A DNA stretch of 64,000 nucleotides, from the NCBI RefSeq assembly GCF_000471905.2, contig NW_006499207.1, forward strand, positions 1,910,096-1,974,095. The letters run 5' to 3'. Each line of letters begins with the position of its first letter. The stretch's first letter is position 1. Positions 8,448 through 20,430 of this stretch are shown piece after piece. The DNA comes from Amborella trichopoda. Its lineage: Eukaryota > Streptophyta > Magnoliopsida > Amborellales > Amborellaceae. Under the pieces are notes generated by a model, which saw nothing but the letters and a program-made list of their open reading frames with translations, was not told where the DNA came from and did not search any database. The position numbers were made by a program, and so were the translations under genes.

Positions 8448-9846
8448 TCATTCCCATGTTGATTCTTCCTTTGAGTGGTACTGCCATAGAACACGAACCA
8501 AGGGGATTTCTTTATTACGCAATACCTGCAGCCTCCTATCCAGAATCTCAATCGGCTGCTCGATATAAGTCAGGTCTTCCTTGATTGTCAATGACTCATA
8601 TTTCAAAACATGGGATGGGTCTGGTTGATGTTTCCTCAACATTGACACATGAAACACATCATGAATATTTTCCAACTTAGGTAGTAGGGCAAGCCGATAA
8701 GCCATACTTCCTATTCTATCCAGAATTTCAAATGGTTCAATAAAACAAGGGCTCAATTTTCCCTTCTTGTTGAATCTCGTAATACCCTTGGTCGGCGATA
8801 CTTTCAGAAAAACTCGTTCACCTACTTCAAACTCAAGGCTTCTCCTTCGATTGTTGGTGTAATTCTTTTGCCGACTCTGAGCAGTTTTGAGCCTCTCTCG
8901 AATCAAGGAAACATCTTCTGAGGTCACTTGAACAATTTCGGGCCCTAACAACCTTCTTTCACCAACCTCATATCAATAGATAGATGATCGACACTTCCTT
9001 CCATACAAGGCTTCAAAAGGTGCCATCTAGATACTGTCCTGGAAACTATTGTTATAGCAAATTCTATCAGAGGCAAATGATCCTCCTAGCTTCCCTTGAA
9101 ATCAGTAACACAGGCTCTTAACATGTCTTCTAGAGTCTGAATAGTTCTTTCTGATTGCCCATCAGTCTTGGGGTGGAAAGCAGTGCTAAAAGGGAGTCTT
9201 TTCCCCAAAGCTGACTGCAACCTGTCTCTAAATCTTGAATAAATCTAGTGTCCCTATCGGAAATGATACTGACAGGTGTTTCATGTAATCTTACAATCTC
9301 TTTAATGTATAGTTGGGCCAATTTGTCCAAAGTATAAGTTGTGCAAACCGATAAGAAATGAGCTGCTTTCGTCAGTCAAATACTATCATGTCCAGCACCT
9401 GTCTTGGGTAAGCCAAAGACAAAATCCATGGTAATGTGCTCCCACTTCCACTCCGGCGCGGGCAAGGGTTGCAACAGTCCAACGCGTTTTTGATGTTCAG
9501 CTTTCACTTGCTGACATGTTAAGCACCTGGAAACAAATTGTGCTACTTTCTTTTTCATATCGTTCCACAAGAAAGTTTTCTTCAAGTTCTGATACATCTT
9601 AGTACTCCTCAGGTGTATAATATTACGGGAGTGGTATGTTTCTTCTAAAATAACCCGCTTCACGCCCACAATATTCGGGACACAAACCCGATATTTAATT
9701 CTTAACAGACCGTCCCCACTAACAGAGAAATCTTCATTTCTTCCCAGCTTTATTTCTTCGAGAATCTTCATAAGTTGGGGATCTTCTTTCTGCACTTTAT
9801 GAATTTGTTGAAAGAGCTGGGGTTCCACCCTAATACTAACAATCAT
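8448..9846 (-). pseudogene. T1 integrase with chromodomain, broken
   Basis: Three frames in sense order. 9846-9376 holds the zinc-binding N-terminus (ETYHSRNIIHLRSTKMYQ then CLTCQQVK) and the first catalytic Asp region (ITMDFVFGLPKTG). 9330-9130 has the second Asp in ISDRDTRF, then loses frame before the catalytic Glu. 8951-8448 (167 residues) is the C-terminal domain (EFEVGERVFLKVSP, HDVFHVSMLRKHQPD) and the chromodomain (PIEILDRRLQVLRNKEIP through VLWQYHSKEESTWE). In chromoviruses the chromodomain steers insertion towards marked heterochromatin. Frames are separated by stops and shifts. Confidence 0.85.
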
Positions 9847-10058
9847 TCCTACCCCACACTAAGGGGAAGAGTTGGGTGCCACTCCATTGCATCTTCAATC
9901 AGTTTCGTCTCTCGAGTCATTAGGTGTGCAACTAACACTAAGGGCTTCTGACTCAAAGCGTTGGCCCCCACATTAGTCTTGCCCAGTTGGTAATTGATGG
10001 TACAATCATAGCCATTCAGTAGATCCATTCATCTTCTTTATCTCATATTTAACTATTT

Positions 10059-11410
10059 CTAAGAAAACAGATGCTTGAGGCTTTTATGATCTGTAAATAT
10101 CTTAAACTGGGCCCCATATAGGTAATGTCTCCAGATCTTTAAGGAAAACACTACAACTGCAAGTTCCAAGTCATGGGTTGGGTAATTTTTCTCGTACGGC
10201 TTCAACTCTCTGGAGGCATATGCTATAACCTTCTCTCGCTGCATTAGTACACATCCAAGTCCTTTATGGGAAGCGTCCGTATAAACCACAAGGTCTTCGT
10301 TCCCTTTGAGTAAGGTTAGTATTGGAGCCTTGTTCAGTCTCTTCTTCAGTTCTTGAAAGCTTGTCTCACATCATTTGACAATACAAACTTGACTTCTTTC
10401 TAAGTTAGACGAGTCAGGCGGAGCGCTATCTTCAAGAAGCCCTCTACAAAGCATCTATAATAACCCGCCAGTCCCAGAGAGTTGCAGACCTTGAACATAT
10501 TTGTCGGCCTTCCCCACTTCAAGACAGCTTCAATTTTACAAGGGTCAACTGCGACCCCATCCTTAAAAACAACGTGCCCAAAGAAGGTTACGCTAGGGAG
10601 CCAGAACTCACTCTTCCCTAACTTAGCATACAACTTCTCTGTCTTCAAAATCTGAAGAACTACCCTTAATTATTGTCCATGCTCTTCCAGGTTCTTTGAG
10701 TATACTAGAATGTCATCTATAAAAATCACCACAAAATCATCCAAACCCTATTCATCAATTCCATAAAGATGGCCGGGGCATTAGTTAACCCGAACGGCAT
10801 TACTAAGAACTCAATATCCACATTGGTTCCTGAATGCGGTCTTAGGGACATCCTCTTCTTTGACCCGCAGTTGATGATAACTCAACCGAAGGTCAATTTT
10901 AGAAAACATTTGAGCCCCTTGAAGCTGATCAAAGAGGTCGCCAATTCTAAGTAAGGGATACTTATTTTTTACCATAACTTGGTTCAACTATCTATAATCT
11001 ATACAAAGTCTTAAGGACCCATCTTTCTTTCTCACAAATAAAACCGGTGCACCCCATGGTGAAACACTAGGTCGAACGAATCCCTTCCCCAATATGTCTT
11101 GCAATTGCTTCTTCAATTCTTTCAATTCGGCTGGGGCCATCTTAGAAGGGGCTTTAGAAATGGGAGCAGTGACAAGAACCACCTCTATTTCAAATTCTAT
11201 CTCCCTAACTGGAGGCAGAGTGGTTAACTCTTCAGGAAAAACTTCTGGATACTCCCTCACTACTGATATCTCATCTAACTTTGATTGGGCATCTCTATTC
11301 TCTACTACATAAGTCAGATACCCGACACATCTTTTGGCCAATAAATAGGAAGCCCGAAGGGCTGAGATAAAGTGTATAGGGGAAAGATACTTAATGCCAA
11401 CAAAATTCAA
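10059..11410 (-). pseudogene. T1 reverse transcriptase and RNase H, broken
   Basis: 11410-10988 covers the linker and the RT start ([27 protein letters not shown]). The central palm is unreadable in one frame. 10648-10400 gives the RT end (KSEFWLPSVTFFGHVV, GLAGYYRCFVEGFLKIALRL). 10289-10059 is RNase H ([48 protein letters not shown]). RT copies element RNA into DNA and RNase H degrades the RNA strand. Stops and shifts throughout. Confidence 0.85.
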
Positions 11411-11512
11411 TTCAGGCTAATTAGGGCTTCTAAAAGTTACAGTTTTGTCATAATAATTTACTGTCGCATAGTGTGCAAACAACTAGACCATGCCGAAAAT
11501 CACATCAAAGTC

Positions 11513-11755
11513 TCAGATGTTTAACAATATCAAGTCCATAAGTAGAATACACCATTCAAGAAAAACCCCGCAGTGTTTATAAACAATATCGGTTTCTATA
11601 TATTCCCCCATAGGTGTGCCTACGGCCAATGTACAGTCAAGAAGTGCAGGCTTAACATTTATGTGCCATGCAAAGTGAGGTGCAACAAAAAAGTGCGTAG
11701 ATCCAGGGTCAATCAAAACTTTAGCTTCCATGTTGCGAACAGCAGCATACCTCAA
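11513..11755 (-). pseudogene. T1 aspartic protease
   Basis: 80 residues with the active-site region VLIDPGSTHFFVAPHFA. The usual motif is D-[ST]-G; here the second position is Pro, so activity is doubtful. The same position is Leu in T3 (LIDLGSSCSF). Confidence 0.75.
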
Positions 11756-11803
11756 ATCACAAAGGTAGATGCCTTGGCCTCTCGTTTTGTAAGGGCAAAC
11801 ACC

Positions 11804-12780
11804 CTACCTTGAGTATTTGGTTGCTCTCCTGGTCCCTTCACTGGACAGTCCTTGATCATGTGGCCTGACTTGCCACATCTTAAACATGTTCCTATCCTTC
11901 TTCAGCACTAGGTCGCCGAGTGATTCTCCTTCGCAGTATAGACATGTCGGGCGCTGGTTCTCTCTTATGTCAACCGAGAAGGTTTTCTGGATCTTCTTGT
12001 TCCCTTGATTATTATTTCCCCTTAAGCTTCTTTTTAGGGGTGGTCGAGTCTTTCTTTCAAATCTTCTAAAGTGAGTTGGTCCCATCCTTCCATCTTTCCT
12101 GCACCCGGACTCTTCGCCACCCCTTTCTATTTTCATGGCTAGATCCACTAAAAGGGAGAAGGTATTTAAATTGGCTGATATTACCCTCCCCCTTATTTCT
12201 ACCCTGAGGCCTCTTTCAAACTTACTAGCCTTCTGCGCTTTGGTGTTAATGATGTGCAGCTCATATCTTGACAATTCAGTAAACTTGGCTGCATACTGTT
12301 TTACGGAAAAACCCCCTTGTTGTAGCTCAATAAACTCCACTTCCTTCCTTTCCCATACTGAGTAAGGGAAGTACTTCTCATTGAAGGCTTCCAAGAAGTA
12401 CTCCCAGGTCACATCTGTCTCTGACCTTTCCAATGATTGTTTTATTGAGCCCCACCAGTGCTCAGCATCTTCCTCTAACATGAAGGCTCATAACCTAACC
12501 TTCTATTCATTATTGAAATGAAACACTTCAAATATATTTCCACTTGCCTTTTCCACCATTATGCTTTCTCTACTCCTCCATGCCCTAAGAACTTCAGAGG
12601 TGCTAGCCTCCTGAACCTTTCTATTAGTCCACCGTAAGTCTGCTTCAGGGTAAGGGTAACAGGGGGCAGCATCCTATCTTTCATCATCTGAGTCATGGCC
12701 CCCAAGGTCCTGAAGATTTCTCCAAGGGCCTCTGTGTTCTCGTTACTGAAACTCGTATTGTTAGCACAAGTCCTTGGCAT
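11804..12780 (-). pseudogene. T1 gag, broken
   Basis: 12780-12559 is the N-terminus (MPRTCANNTSFSNENTEALG, LIERFRRLAPLKFLG). 12481-11804 (225 residues) is the retrotransposon gag domain (LEEDAEHWWGSIKQSL, WEYFLEAFNEKYFP, FIELQQGGFSVKQYAAKFTE). About 75 bases between them contain two stops. The zinc knuckle near 11930 is damaged (PTCLYCEG with no clean CCHC). The start ATG matches that of T3 gag at 36840. Gag would form the particle. Confidence 0.85.
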
Positions 12781-12877
12781 TTTTGTCCTACAACAGGGGC
12801 ACCCCAGTGACCAATCTACTCAAAACTACTCCAAAGACACCTCTACAACATTCTAGGCCAAGAATCCTATCATTGTT

Positions 12878-12889
12878 GCTCTGATATCA
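12878..12889 (-). other. tRNA-iMet primer-binding site of T1
   Basis: Minus strand TGATATCAGAGC, one mismatch from the plant initiator-Met primer site TGGTATCAGAGC. It lies directly inside the LTR end and about 100 bases before gag. In T3 this interval is deleted. Confidence 0.8.
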
Positions 12890-13180
12890 TAACTATCACG
12901 ACCTTACCCCATGACCCCTGCCGTATCTTCCTCGAGGGTGACAGGGCACGGGATCACGACCGAAGATCATGACTGGCACTCAGGTGAGAGTGGCTCAACA
13001 CATATATAATTTCGGAATCAAAGCAAACCACGAAACAAAATAAACTCATAAAACAAAAGGCCACAAACTGAGTAAAATAAAACCATTTCATAAATATTCA
13101 GTCTCGAATAATTCTTTTACAATAATGTTCAACGTGCTATCGGCCTGCTAACAAAATTACAATATTCATCATAATATTGT
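12890..13180 (-). mobile_element. T1 5' LTR remnant
   Basis: Aligns with the left end of the T2 LTRs (17096 and 22593) through CAGGTGAGAGTGGCTCAACA and GCAAACCACGAAA. It ends at a run of ten G (13181-13190), after which Tat-type sequence begins. Confidence 0.7.
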
Positions 13181-13190
13181 GGGGGGGGGG
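13181..13190. repeat. G10 homopolymer at element junction
   Basis: Ten consecutive G between AATATTCATCATAATATTGT and Tat sequence, marking the breakpoint between T1 and the Tat pol fragment. Confidence 0.7.
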
Positions 13191-14100
13191 CACATCATTG
13201 TCGCACCTAGAAATCAACATGTCGAAGAACCTAATTAAAAGATGGGTATCTTCACAAATCCTCTTCCTTAAAATATGTTCACAACGACCGAAACCCAGTA
13301 CCTCAAGACAACTCAAAAGAGAACATCGTCATTCACATGGTTGAGAGTGGAGACGAAGAAGACGATCCTAGTCAATTCGTGTTTGTTTGTGATCATCATT
13401 TTCAAGAGCCCAAAGAAGATATTTTGAGCCTTCTAAGAGGAAGACCTTCACTTCCAATTCTCAATAACCATCCCAAGTGCGACTGATATGATGAAGACGA
13501 CACACTAAAGATCGATATGGTCAGGATCGACAAAAAGGGATCATTTGAAGGCATGCACAATTGGCTCTAACATAGCCAAGCGTGCTCATCTTCCTATTCA
13601 AACCCAAGAGCATAATTGGTCAATCATTCCTCTATCTCGAGAATCTCTAGAAGCGTACCAATAACACCTTCAAGTCTCGGTGCTAAAAACCAAATAAGCG
13701 CAGGGTGGCCATCTAACCAACCTGCGCATCCAGTCCCCAACATTTTTCTCGTAAGTCCCATAAGGGACACCTCTTGTGTCATTTAAAAAACCGTTGAAAA
13801 TTCAAAACATGATAAAACTGATAATAATGAAAAAGAATTTTAAAAAACAATGAACACTTAAGATAGCCTAATAACGATGCACAATACCCAAGACGACGAA
13901 TTAAATGACCAAGACGAAGATCAAAAGAGCCAAGAGTTTGAAGAAATCCTTCAACCTAAGGAACTCACTTCTCATGTTGAGCAATTCAAAAAGAGGTTCG
14001 ATGGTGACCCAGTGGCTATCATTGAAGAGGCGATCGATGTAAACTTAGGAACTGAGAAGGACTCAAGGTTAACTAAGATTGGAACCTCTCTATCTCTTGA
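13191..14100 (+). pseudogene. Tat-type pol: linker upstream of RT
   Basis: A partly open frame with acidic stretches (MVESGDEEDDPSQFVFVCD near 13340) and, from 13877, MHNTQDDELNDQDEDQKSQE leading without break into RT. This acidic linker between protease and RT is usual for Tat-lineage polyproteins. Several stops occur between 13480 and 13870. Confidence 0.6.
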
Positions 14101-15010
14101 GGAGAGGGAAAATATGATTTCCTTTCTCAACGAATATCGCAATATCTTTTTTTGGTCATACGATGATATGCCAGGGTTGGACCCTACATTGGTGCAACAT
14201 CACCTAATATTCAACGAAAGGGCAAAGCATGTAAGACAAAAACTCTGATGTCAAAAGACTCACGTTGAGCTCAAAATTAAGAAAGAAATTGACAAACTGC
14301 TCAAGGCAAAGTTCATTACCCCCGTCGATTACTCAGAATGGTTGGCCAACATAGTGGTCGTACCCAAGAAAGATGGGAGGATCCGAGTGTGTGTCGACTA
14401 CGGAGACCTCAGCAAGGCATGTCCCAAAGACAATTTTCTTATACCAAATATAGATGCCTTGGTCGACAACACTGCGTGGCATGAGATGTTGTCATAAATA
14501 GCTTCTCAGGATATAACCAGATCCTCATGCAGAAGAAGACCAAACCAAGACTTCATTCATAATTCAATGAGGAACCTACTGCTACTCTGTCATGCCCTTT
14601 GACCTCAAAAATGTAGGGGCAACTTATTAGCAGGCAATGACCAGCATTTTCGATGACTTAATGCGTACCATCATGGAAGACTATGTCGACGACATTCTGG
14701 TCAAGTCGAAGACTAAATTTGATCATCTCACCAACTTGAGAACCATTTTTGAAAGACTCCGGAAGCATCAGCTCAAACTCAATTCATAGAAATGTCCCTT
14801 TGGAGTTGAATCCAGCAAATTACTAGGCTTTATAGTAAGCCAAAGAGGCATTGAGGTTGACCCATCCAAAATACGAGCCATCACTGAAATGCCCCCTCCC
14901 AAGAACATCAGAGAAATTCGTGGGCTTCAAGGTCGCATTCAAGCCATAAGGCTTTTTATTTCACAACTAACAGGCAAGAGTGAGCCGCTCAATAGGCTCC
15001 TTAAGAAGGA
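14101..15010 (+). pseudogene. Tat-type reverse transcriptase, broken
   Basis: Begins in the frame ending at 14248 (FFWSYDDMPGLDPTLVQHHL). After a stop it continues with KLLKAKFITPVDYSEWLANI, VCVDYGDLSKACPKDNF and VDNTAWHEMLS. The catalytic motif YVDD is intact at 14682-14693 (DYVDDILVKSKT) in another frame, followed by IRGLQGRIQA-type sequence near 14915. ACPKDNF and MPGLDP are hallmarks of the plant Tat lineage. At least three frame changes. Confidence 0.85.
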
Positions 15011-15029
15011 TACCCCATTCATATGGGAT

Positions 15030-16085
15030 AATGAATGCTAAGAAGTGTTCGATCAAATCAAGAAGTACTTAACGAAACCTCCCGTCCTTAGTCTTCCTAG
15101 TCCAGATAAATCCCTATTCTTATACATATATATGAAAGACAAGACCATGGGGGCAATATTAGGACAATACGATGATCATGGAAAAGAATAAACGATATAC
15201 TACATCAGCAAAACCATGGTCGACTATGAGACAAGATACACAGATGTGGAGAAGCATTGCTTAACACTTGTGTGGTCTATGTAGAAATTAAAACACTTAG
15301 TATTGGAAAGACAAGTCCTTAACGGACGTTTGGCAAAAAGGAGAATGTTATTGAGCCAGTTCAAGATCAAATATGTCACTCAAAAATCTATCATAGGACA
15401 AGCCATTGCTGACCACTTGGCTGAACATGTACTGCCAGATAACAGTCCCATCAACATGGATCTCCCTGATGAGAATCTCTTCACAATTGAGGACTCAATT
15501 TGGTAGCTATACTTTGACGGTGCAAGGAATGAATATGGGTCAAGTGTAGGAGTCATACTATGCTCACATGAGAAGATTTTAATTCCAACAGCCATCAGAT
15601 TGAATTTCCCAAATACCTATAACATTGCTGAATATGAAGCCTTCATAGCCAAGCTCGCGAATGCCATGGGAATGAAAATCTAGAAAATACAAGTGATTGG
15701 TGACTCCTTACTTGTTATAAACCAAGTTCAAGGGATTTGGAAGGTGAAAGAAGAAAAGATCAAACCCTACCAAGAAAAGGTGGAAAAGATGATCCCATAT
15801 TTTAAGAAAATCACTTTTCAACACGTAACAAGGGAAAATATTCGGTTCGCTAATACCCTTGTGAACCTTGCTTCAATGGTTGATATTCCTCTAGAAATCA
15901 CTACATTATCATTCTACATCAGGAACAAACATGATCCTTCCCCACCAAGGATTGAAGAAGAAATAGAACAAAAAAATGAGAACGATGGGGAAGTGTCTCT
16001 CGTGGCTTCAAATGCACTAGTTAAAGAAAAATCACGGTTCCACGATGTTTTATCCCTATTGAAAGATGGGTTATACCCCGAATGA
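15030..16085 (+). pseudogene. Tat-type dual RNase H region
   Basis: The first, degenerate RNase H gives YYISKTMVDYETRYTDVEKH, then a shortened segment and RMLLSQFKIKYVTQKSIIGQ (frame 15303-15506). A second RNase H follows after a stop: LYFDGARNEYGSSVGVIL, NIAEYEAFIAKLANAMGM, IGDSLLVINQVQGIWKVKEE (frame 15693-16085). This gives the first Asp, the Glu and the second Asp, but Asn at the last position (RFANTLVNLASM). A second, archaeal-type RNase H is a known acquisition of the Tat lineage, which supports the assignment. Confidence 0.8.
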
Positions 16086-17095
16086 GCCACAAAAAAGGAT
16101 AAAGAAGCCCTTCGAAGGTTTTCTATGGGATTCTTAGTAAGAGGTGATCTCTTGTTCATGAAATCCTTCGATGGCATCATTTTACGGAGTCTCGATCAGC
16201 TAGAAATCAACCAAGTAATAACAGAGTTACACAATGAAGGAGGTCATCCTAGCGCAGTCGCCTTAGCTCAAGAAATCTGACGCCAAGGTTATTACTGGAC
16301 CACCATGGCTGAAGATTGTTGGAAGTTTCTTAAGAGGTGTCCCAAATGTCAACTTTATGGAGACCTCATCCATGCACTGTCCGTACCACTCAACTTTACA
16401 ATGCCCGTATGGCCCTTCGCCATATGGGGACTTGATATCATCGGACTGATATCACCAAAAGCCTCCAATAGCCACCGTTTTATATTAACGGCTATAGTGT
16501 ACTTCACCAAAAGGGTAGAGGCCGCATCATTTGTCAAAATTAAACGACAACATGTTGCCCGTTTCATAAAGAACAACATTGTATTCATATTCAGTGTTCC
16601 TAAGTCAATCATTACTGACGATGGATCTAACTTCAAAAACGAAAGTGTCACCAAAGTGTGCAAAAGGTTTGGGATAACGCAAAAACTCTCCACACCTTAC
16701 TACCCTCAAGAAACGGACAAGCGGAGGCCTCAAACAAGCGACTTCTCGAAATTATAGAAAGAATAATAGAAGGTGACAAAGATTGACATGAAAAGCTAAG
16801 CGATGCGCTATTGACCTATTGGACAATTGAGAAGACTCATACTGGCATGACCCATACTCACTGGTGTATGGTATTGAAGTAGTGCTACCCATTGAAGTTG
16901 AGATATCATCTCTCCGAGTGCTCATTCATAAAAATGTAGATGAGGAACAAAAGATGGAAGCATGAATCTCTGCTCTCGTTAATTTGGATGAAAGATGATT
17001 ATGAACGACACAAAATATCATTGCTTATCAACGATGGATGGAGAGGTAATACCAAAGAAAAAGTAGTTCCTCGACAACTAAGAGAAGGGAACATG
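16086..17095 (+). pseudogene. Tat-type integrase, broken
   Basis: The zinc-binding end gives ELHNEGGHPSAVALAQEI (His-X4-His), a stop, then RQGYYWTTMAEDCWKFLKRC with CPKCQLYG. The core (frame 16305-16757) has the first Asp in WGLDIIGLISPKAS and the second in SIITDDGSNFKNES. The catalytic Glu (GQAEASNKRLLEIIERI) is present only in the next frame near 16715, so a single-base shift separates it from the rest. Tekay T2 begins at 17096 and cuts the domain's C-terminal part. Confidence 0.85.
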
Positions 17096-17959
17096 TGTCA
17101 CGACCTAGCTCCGTGACCCCTGTTAGAGGGACAGAGCATGGGATTGTTACCAGAGGTCACCAACGTCATTCAAGTGGGAGTGGCTCAACGAATAAAAATA
17201 TGGAATCGAGAGCAAACCACGAAAGAAACCTAGAATACATCCATTCATCAAACAATAATCAAACCAAAGGTACAGTCTTTTCATTCATTCAATATCAAAA
17301 GTCTTTACAATTTCTTAGAGGCACTACTGGCAAAAAAATAGACAAAATGAAGTTTACATCATGCTGCAGAAATCACCAAAGCATACTGTGAAATTCTTCG
17401 GAAGAAGGCTTCTCAAGCTTCTTAATTTCAGGCTTCAAGCCCTCAAATTTCCACCTACCTTTGGTACAGCTGCCACCACCCTTCACTCTACAGCTATGAG
17501 ATTAGGATGGAATGAGCTAAAATCCCAGTAAGCAGATCACTACCCTTGCAATTCTGATATATACATGATAACATGCCCATAGTTCATCAGAAATCGCATT
17601 TATCTTACAGAGTGTAGTCACATATCAGAGTACACATGAACGCTGAATAATGAGGGTAAGAATAAGTTAACGAAGCATTACTTGTTCTCAAAATGACATC
17701 TACCAGTTACCATCAAATACTCTTATAGAGTATAGAATTTTGATAAATAAAATAATTTACTCCCGAAGTAGAAGCCACATCGATCAGGCTAAGCCAATCT
17801 AGTAATTTGGGACTTCTACCCTCGTCCAAGAGGGAGTATAATAACAAGTGGGTGCCCCACTTCGTAATGTCCTCACTCATGGACACATCCCCGATGCACT
17901 TTGGGGTTTCCGATAGGCTGAGGCCTTGTGAGACACGATCCTCACTTGTGCTTTAGGTG

Positions 17960-18385
17960 AGAGAACGTTGCACTACCATTGGAGGACCCAATATGTAGTG
18001 CCCATGAGAATTCGGGGGGCGTGACTCTCGCAGTTATTTACAGTTACATCTCGAATTCACTCTTATCATAAGAGTCGAGGTACAGAATACCCGAGTACTA
18101 CCGGATGACCCATTGAGTAGCGATCACAGAATCATAATATCCACTATCAATGGACGACACATTGCGTAGCCAGCAGAAATTAGAATATCCACTATCAATG
18201 GAGGACACATTGCATAGCAGTTAAAAATCAGAATATAACAGAATTCACATAACAGAATCAGAATATCCACTACCAATGGAGGACCCATTGCATAGTGGCC
18301 AGAAATCATAGCATATCAGTTTCCATCTAAAAAGAAAGAATATTCACTACTAATGGAGGACCCATTACGTAGTGTTCATGACACA
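17960..18385 (-). repeat. T2 LTR array of CACTACCAATGGAGGACCCA units
   Basis: About five or six units of CACTA-C/T-CAATGGAGGACCCATTG-CGTAGTG at irregular 60-80-base spacing. The minus-strand reading matches the T3 LTR repeats at 35510-35800 and 42930-43290, and a single unit in LTR 22593-25583 lies near 23570. Confidence 0.8.
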
Positions 18386-18419
18386 TATTTCACTATTCAT
18401 ATAACATAATCCCCGTGCA

Positions 18420-18660
18420 TATTCATAGTATCGCAATATGATAGTATAAGTATCACAAAATGATAGTGTCAATATCATAGAATGATAGTATCAATATCAT
18501 AGAATAACAGTATCAGTATTGCAGAATGACAGTATTGATGTCACAGAATAGCAATATTAGTATCGCTTTTTAACAACATTAGTATTATAGAATAATACAG
18601 TATCACAGAGTAACAGTGCCAGTATCATACGTTATGAGAGTCACAGAATCTCAGTATTTT
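18420..18660 (-). repeat. AT-rich array of AGTATCA/ATCATAGAATGATAG units
   Basis: About ten short units of 20-22 bases such as ATAGTATCAATATCATAGAA within the T2 LTR. No coding content. Confidence 0.75.
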
Positions 18661-19974
18661 TGTCAAGCTTTTCAAAATCTCAGGTAGCTTCCAGTTCATT
18701 TTGAATTTAAAGTTAGTTCCAAAATAAATTTTATGTTAAACACAACTATCTTTCAAATAGAAGTCGTTTGAAAGCAATTGGATTATATTTTTCCCCTCAA
18801 AAGAACTAAAGATCAAAGACGCTTCATCTAAAATCTGTTGTGCAGTGAAGACAGACATGTCTTTGAAATTCTGTCCATATTTCAAAATCAAGAAGGAATT
18901 TCAAAATGTTCTCAACATGTGAAATAAAGCTAGCTCATAAAAATTTCCAATGGAATTAGTTTGGACTAAAATGGATACTTTTTTGTCAGTCAAACTCAGT
19001 GACATCAGAGGCACTAAATCTGTGATTTTCTAAAACTGTCCACAGTGATATACCTTCAGAAACGGAAGTATAACTTTCAATGTAAAAATAATTTCAAAAT
19101 AATTTCTGCATTCACGATTTAGCGAATTCAAGTATCTTTCAAATGGATGGAGTTTGGTTAAAAATGGACTTTTTTGGCTAGTTAAAATCAATGACCATAA
19201 CAGCATTAGTGAAAACTCCAGGGAAACAGTCAACAGTGTTATTCTCTCTCATTTTGAAACATAACTTCATTTCCATAAAGGATTTCACAGTGGAAAAGAA
19301 TGACCATTTACTAGAATTGTATATCTTTCTAACAGTGGTGGTTTGAGGTCAATCGGGCACCATTTGGTAGTTTAAAATCCTCATTCAAGCGCACCCATAA
19401 TTCTGGAATTTCACAATGGCATAAAACATGACTCAAGAATACATTCCATAACCCTCATTTCATGGTGAGAAACATGATAACAACCATTCTCTCTCAATGT
19501 GAACACACATAACATGAATTTCATACATAATTTAAGAATCATACATTCATTCTTAATTATCCATCATTATCATAGAACAAAAGCCCCAAATTCTAGTGAA
19601 AAAGGTGTAAGGATTTCTACATCACATACACTTCTATTTCTCATTTCACATGCATAAATTCCCATGCATCCTTATGACTACAATGCAATGGTGGTCGATC
19701 TACTTACCTAAATAACAAAGGGGCCTTCTCCAATCCTCTGTTCACTGCTCTCACCTACCCAACAATGGCTGCCCTCCAACAGTCACTTCTTCAAACCTTG
19801 GGTCTTGGAGAGAGGAGAAATGAGGAAAGAGTGAGTGGCATGGGTGAGAAGAGAGGCTTAAGTACTCTTATGTTTGGGGTGGTGGCCCAAGTGTCATCAA
19901 AAGACCTAAAATATGGACAAGCGGCACTCACATCAGCATGCATCTAACAAGTGGCACTCATAATCCATGCATAT
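18661..19974 (-). other. Central part of T2 LTR, no gene
   Basis: A stretch rich in words such as AAATGGA and GTTTGGTTAAAAATGGA, also found at 24360-25350 in the other T2 LTR. It ends in a block around 19700-19900 that aligns with 7726-7900 of T1. The small frames inside are not conserved. Confidence 0.6.
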
Positions 19975-20430
19975 TAGTACCACAGCCGGTGCTGGTCTCG
20001 TACACACAACACAGCTCGTGCTGGTCTCTTTTTCCTACATAGCCGGCACTGGCCTCTACACACTGCTCAATCAGCGATGGTCTCCTGCACACAACATAGC
20101 CGGTGCTAGTCTCTTTCTCCTAAATAGCCGGTGCTGGTTTCTTTCTCCTATATAGACGGTGTTGGCCTTTGTACACAACATAGTCAGCATTAGTCACATC
20201 TCAGCAGATGTTGATACTACTTCTCCTCACATCTGACGCTGCTCGCAACTCAGTCGATGCTGACACTTCTTCTCTTCACAACCGGCGCGAGTCACAACTT
20301 AGTCGGTGCTGACACTTCTTCTCTTCACAGCCGGTGCTGACACTTCTTCTCTTCACAGCCGGCGCTGGTCACAACTCAGTCGACGCTGGCACTTCTTCAG
20401 TTCACAACCGGCGTTGGATCCTTCCTTCCT
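19975..20430 (-). repeat. U3 minisatellite of T2, about 14 units
   Basis: Units of CACAGCCGGTGCTGG plus a CT-rich spacer (TCTCTTTCTCCTA or CACTTCTTCTCTT), 25-40 bases each. Longer than in T1, with two spacer types in two blocks. Confidence 0.8.

Larger units (their letters stand above)
7726..13180 (-). mobile_element. Tekay/Del-type Ty3-gypsy element T1, both LTRs truncated
   Basis: On the minus strand, from right to left: LTR remnant, primer site, gag, protease, RT, RNase H, integrase, chromodomain, polypurine tract, LTR remnant. The order PR-RT-RH-INT defines Ty3/gypsy and the C-terminal chromodomain defines a chromovirus. The left LTR keeps about 640 bases and the right about 290, against about 3.4 kb for the full LTR of T2. 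It sits between a Tat leader and Tat pol. Many stops and frameshifts: not autonomous. Confidence 0.85.

Noticed and set aside
8121-8462. 113-codon Ser/Phe-rich frame and its antisense Lys/Glu-rich partner (7988-8344)
   Set aside because: Both are translations of the 30-bp U3 minisatellite; periodic peptides follow from the DNA period being close to a multiple of three.
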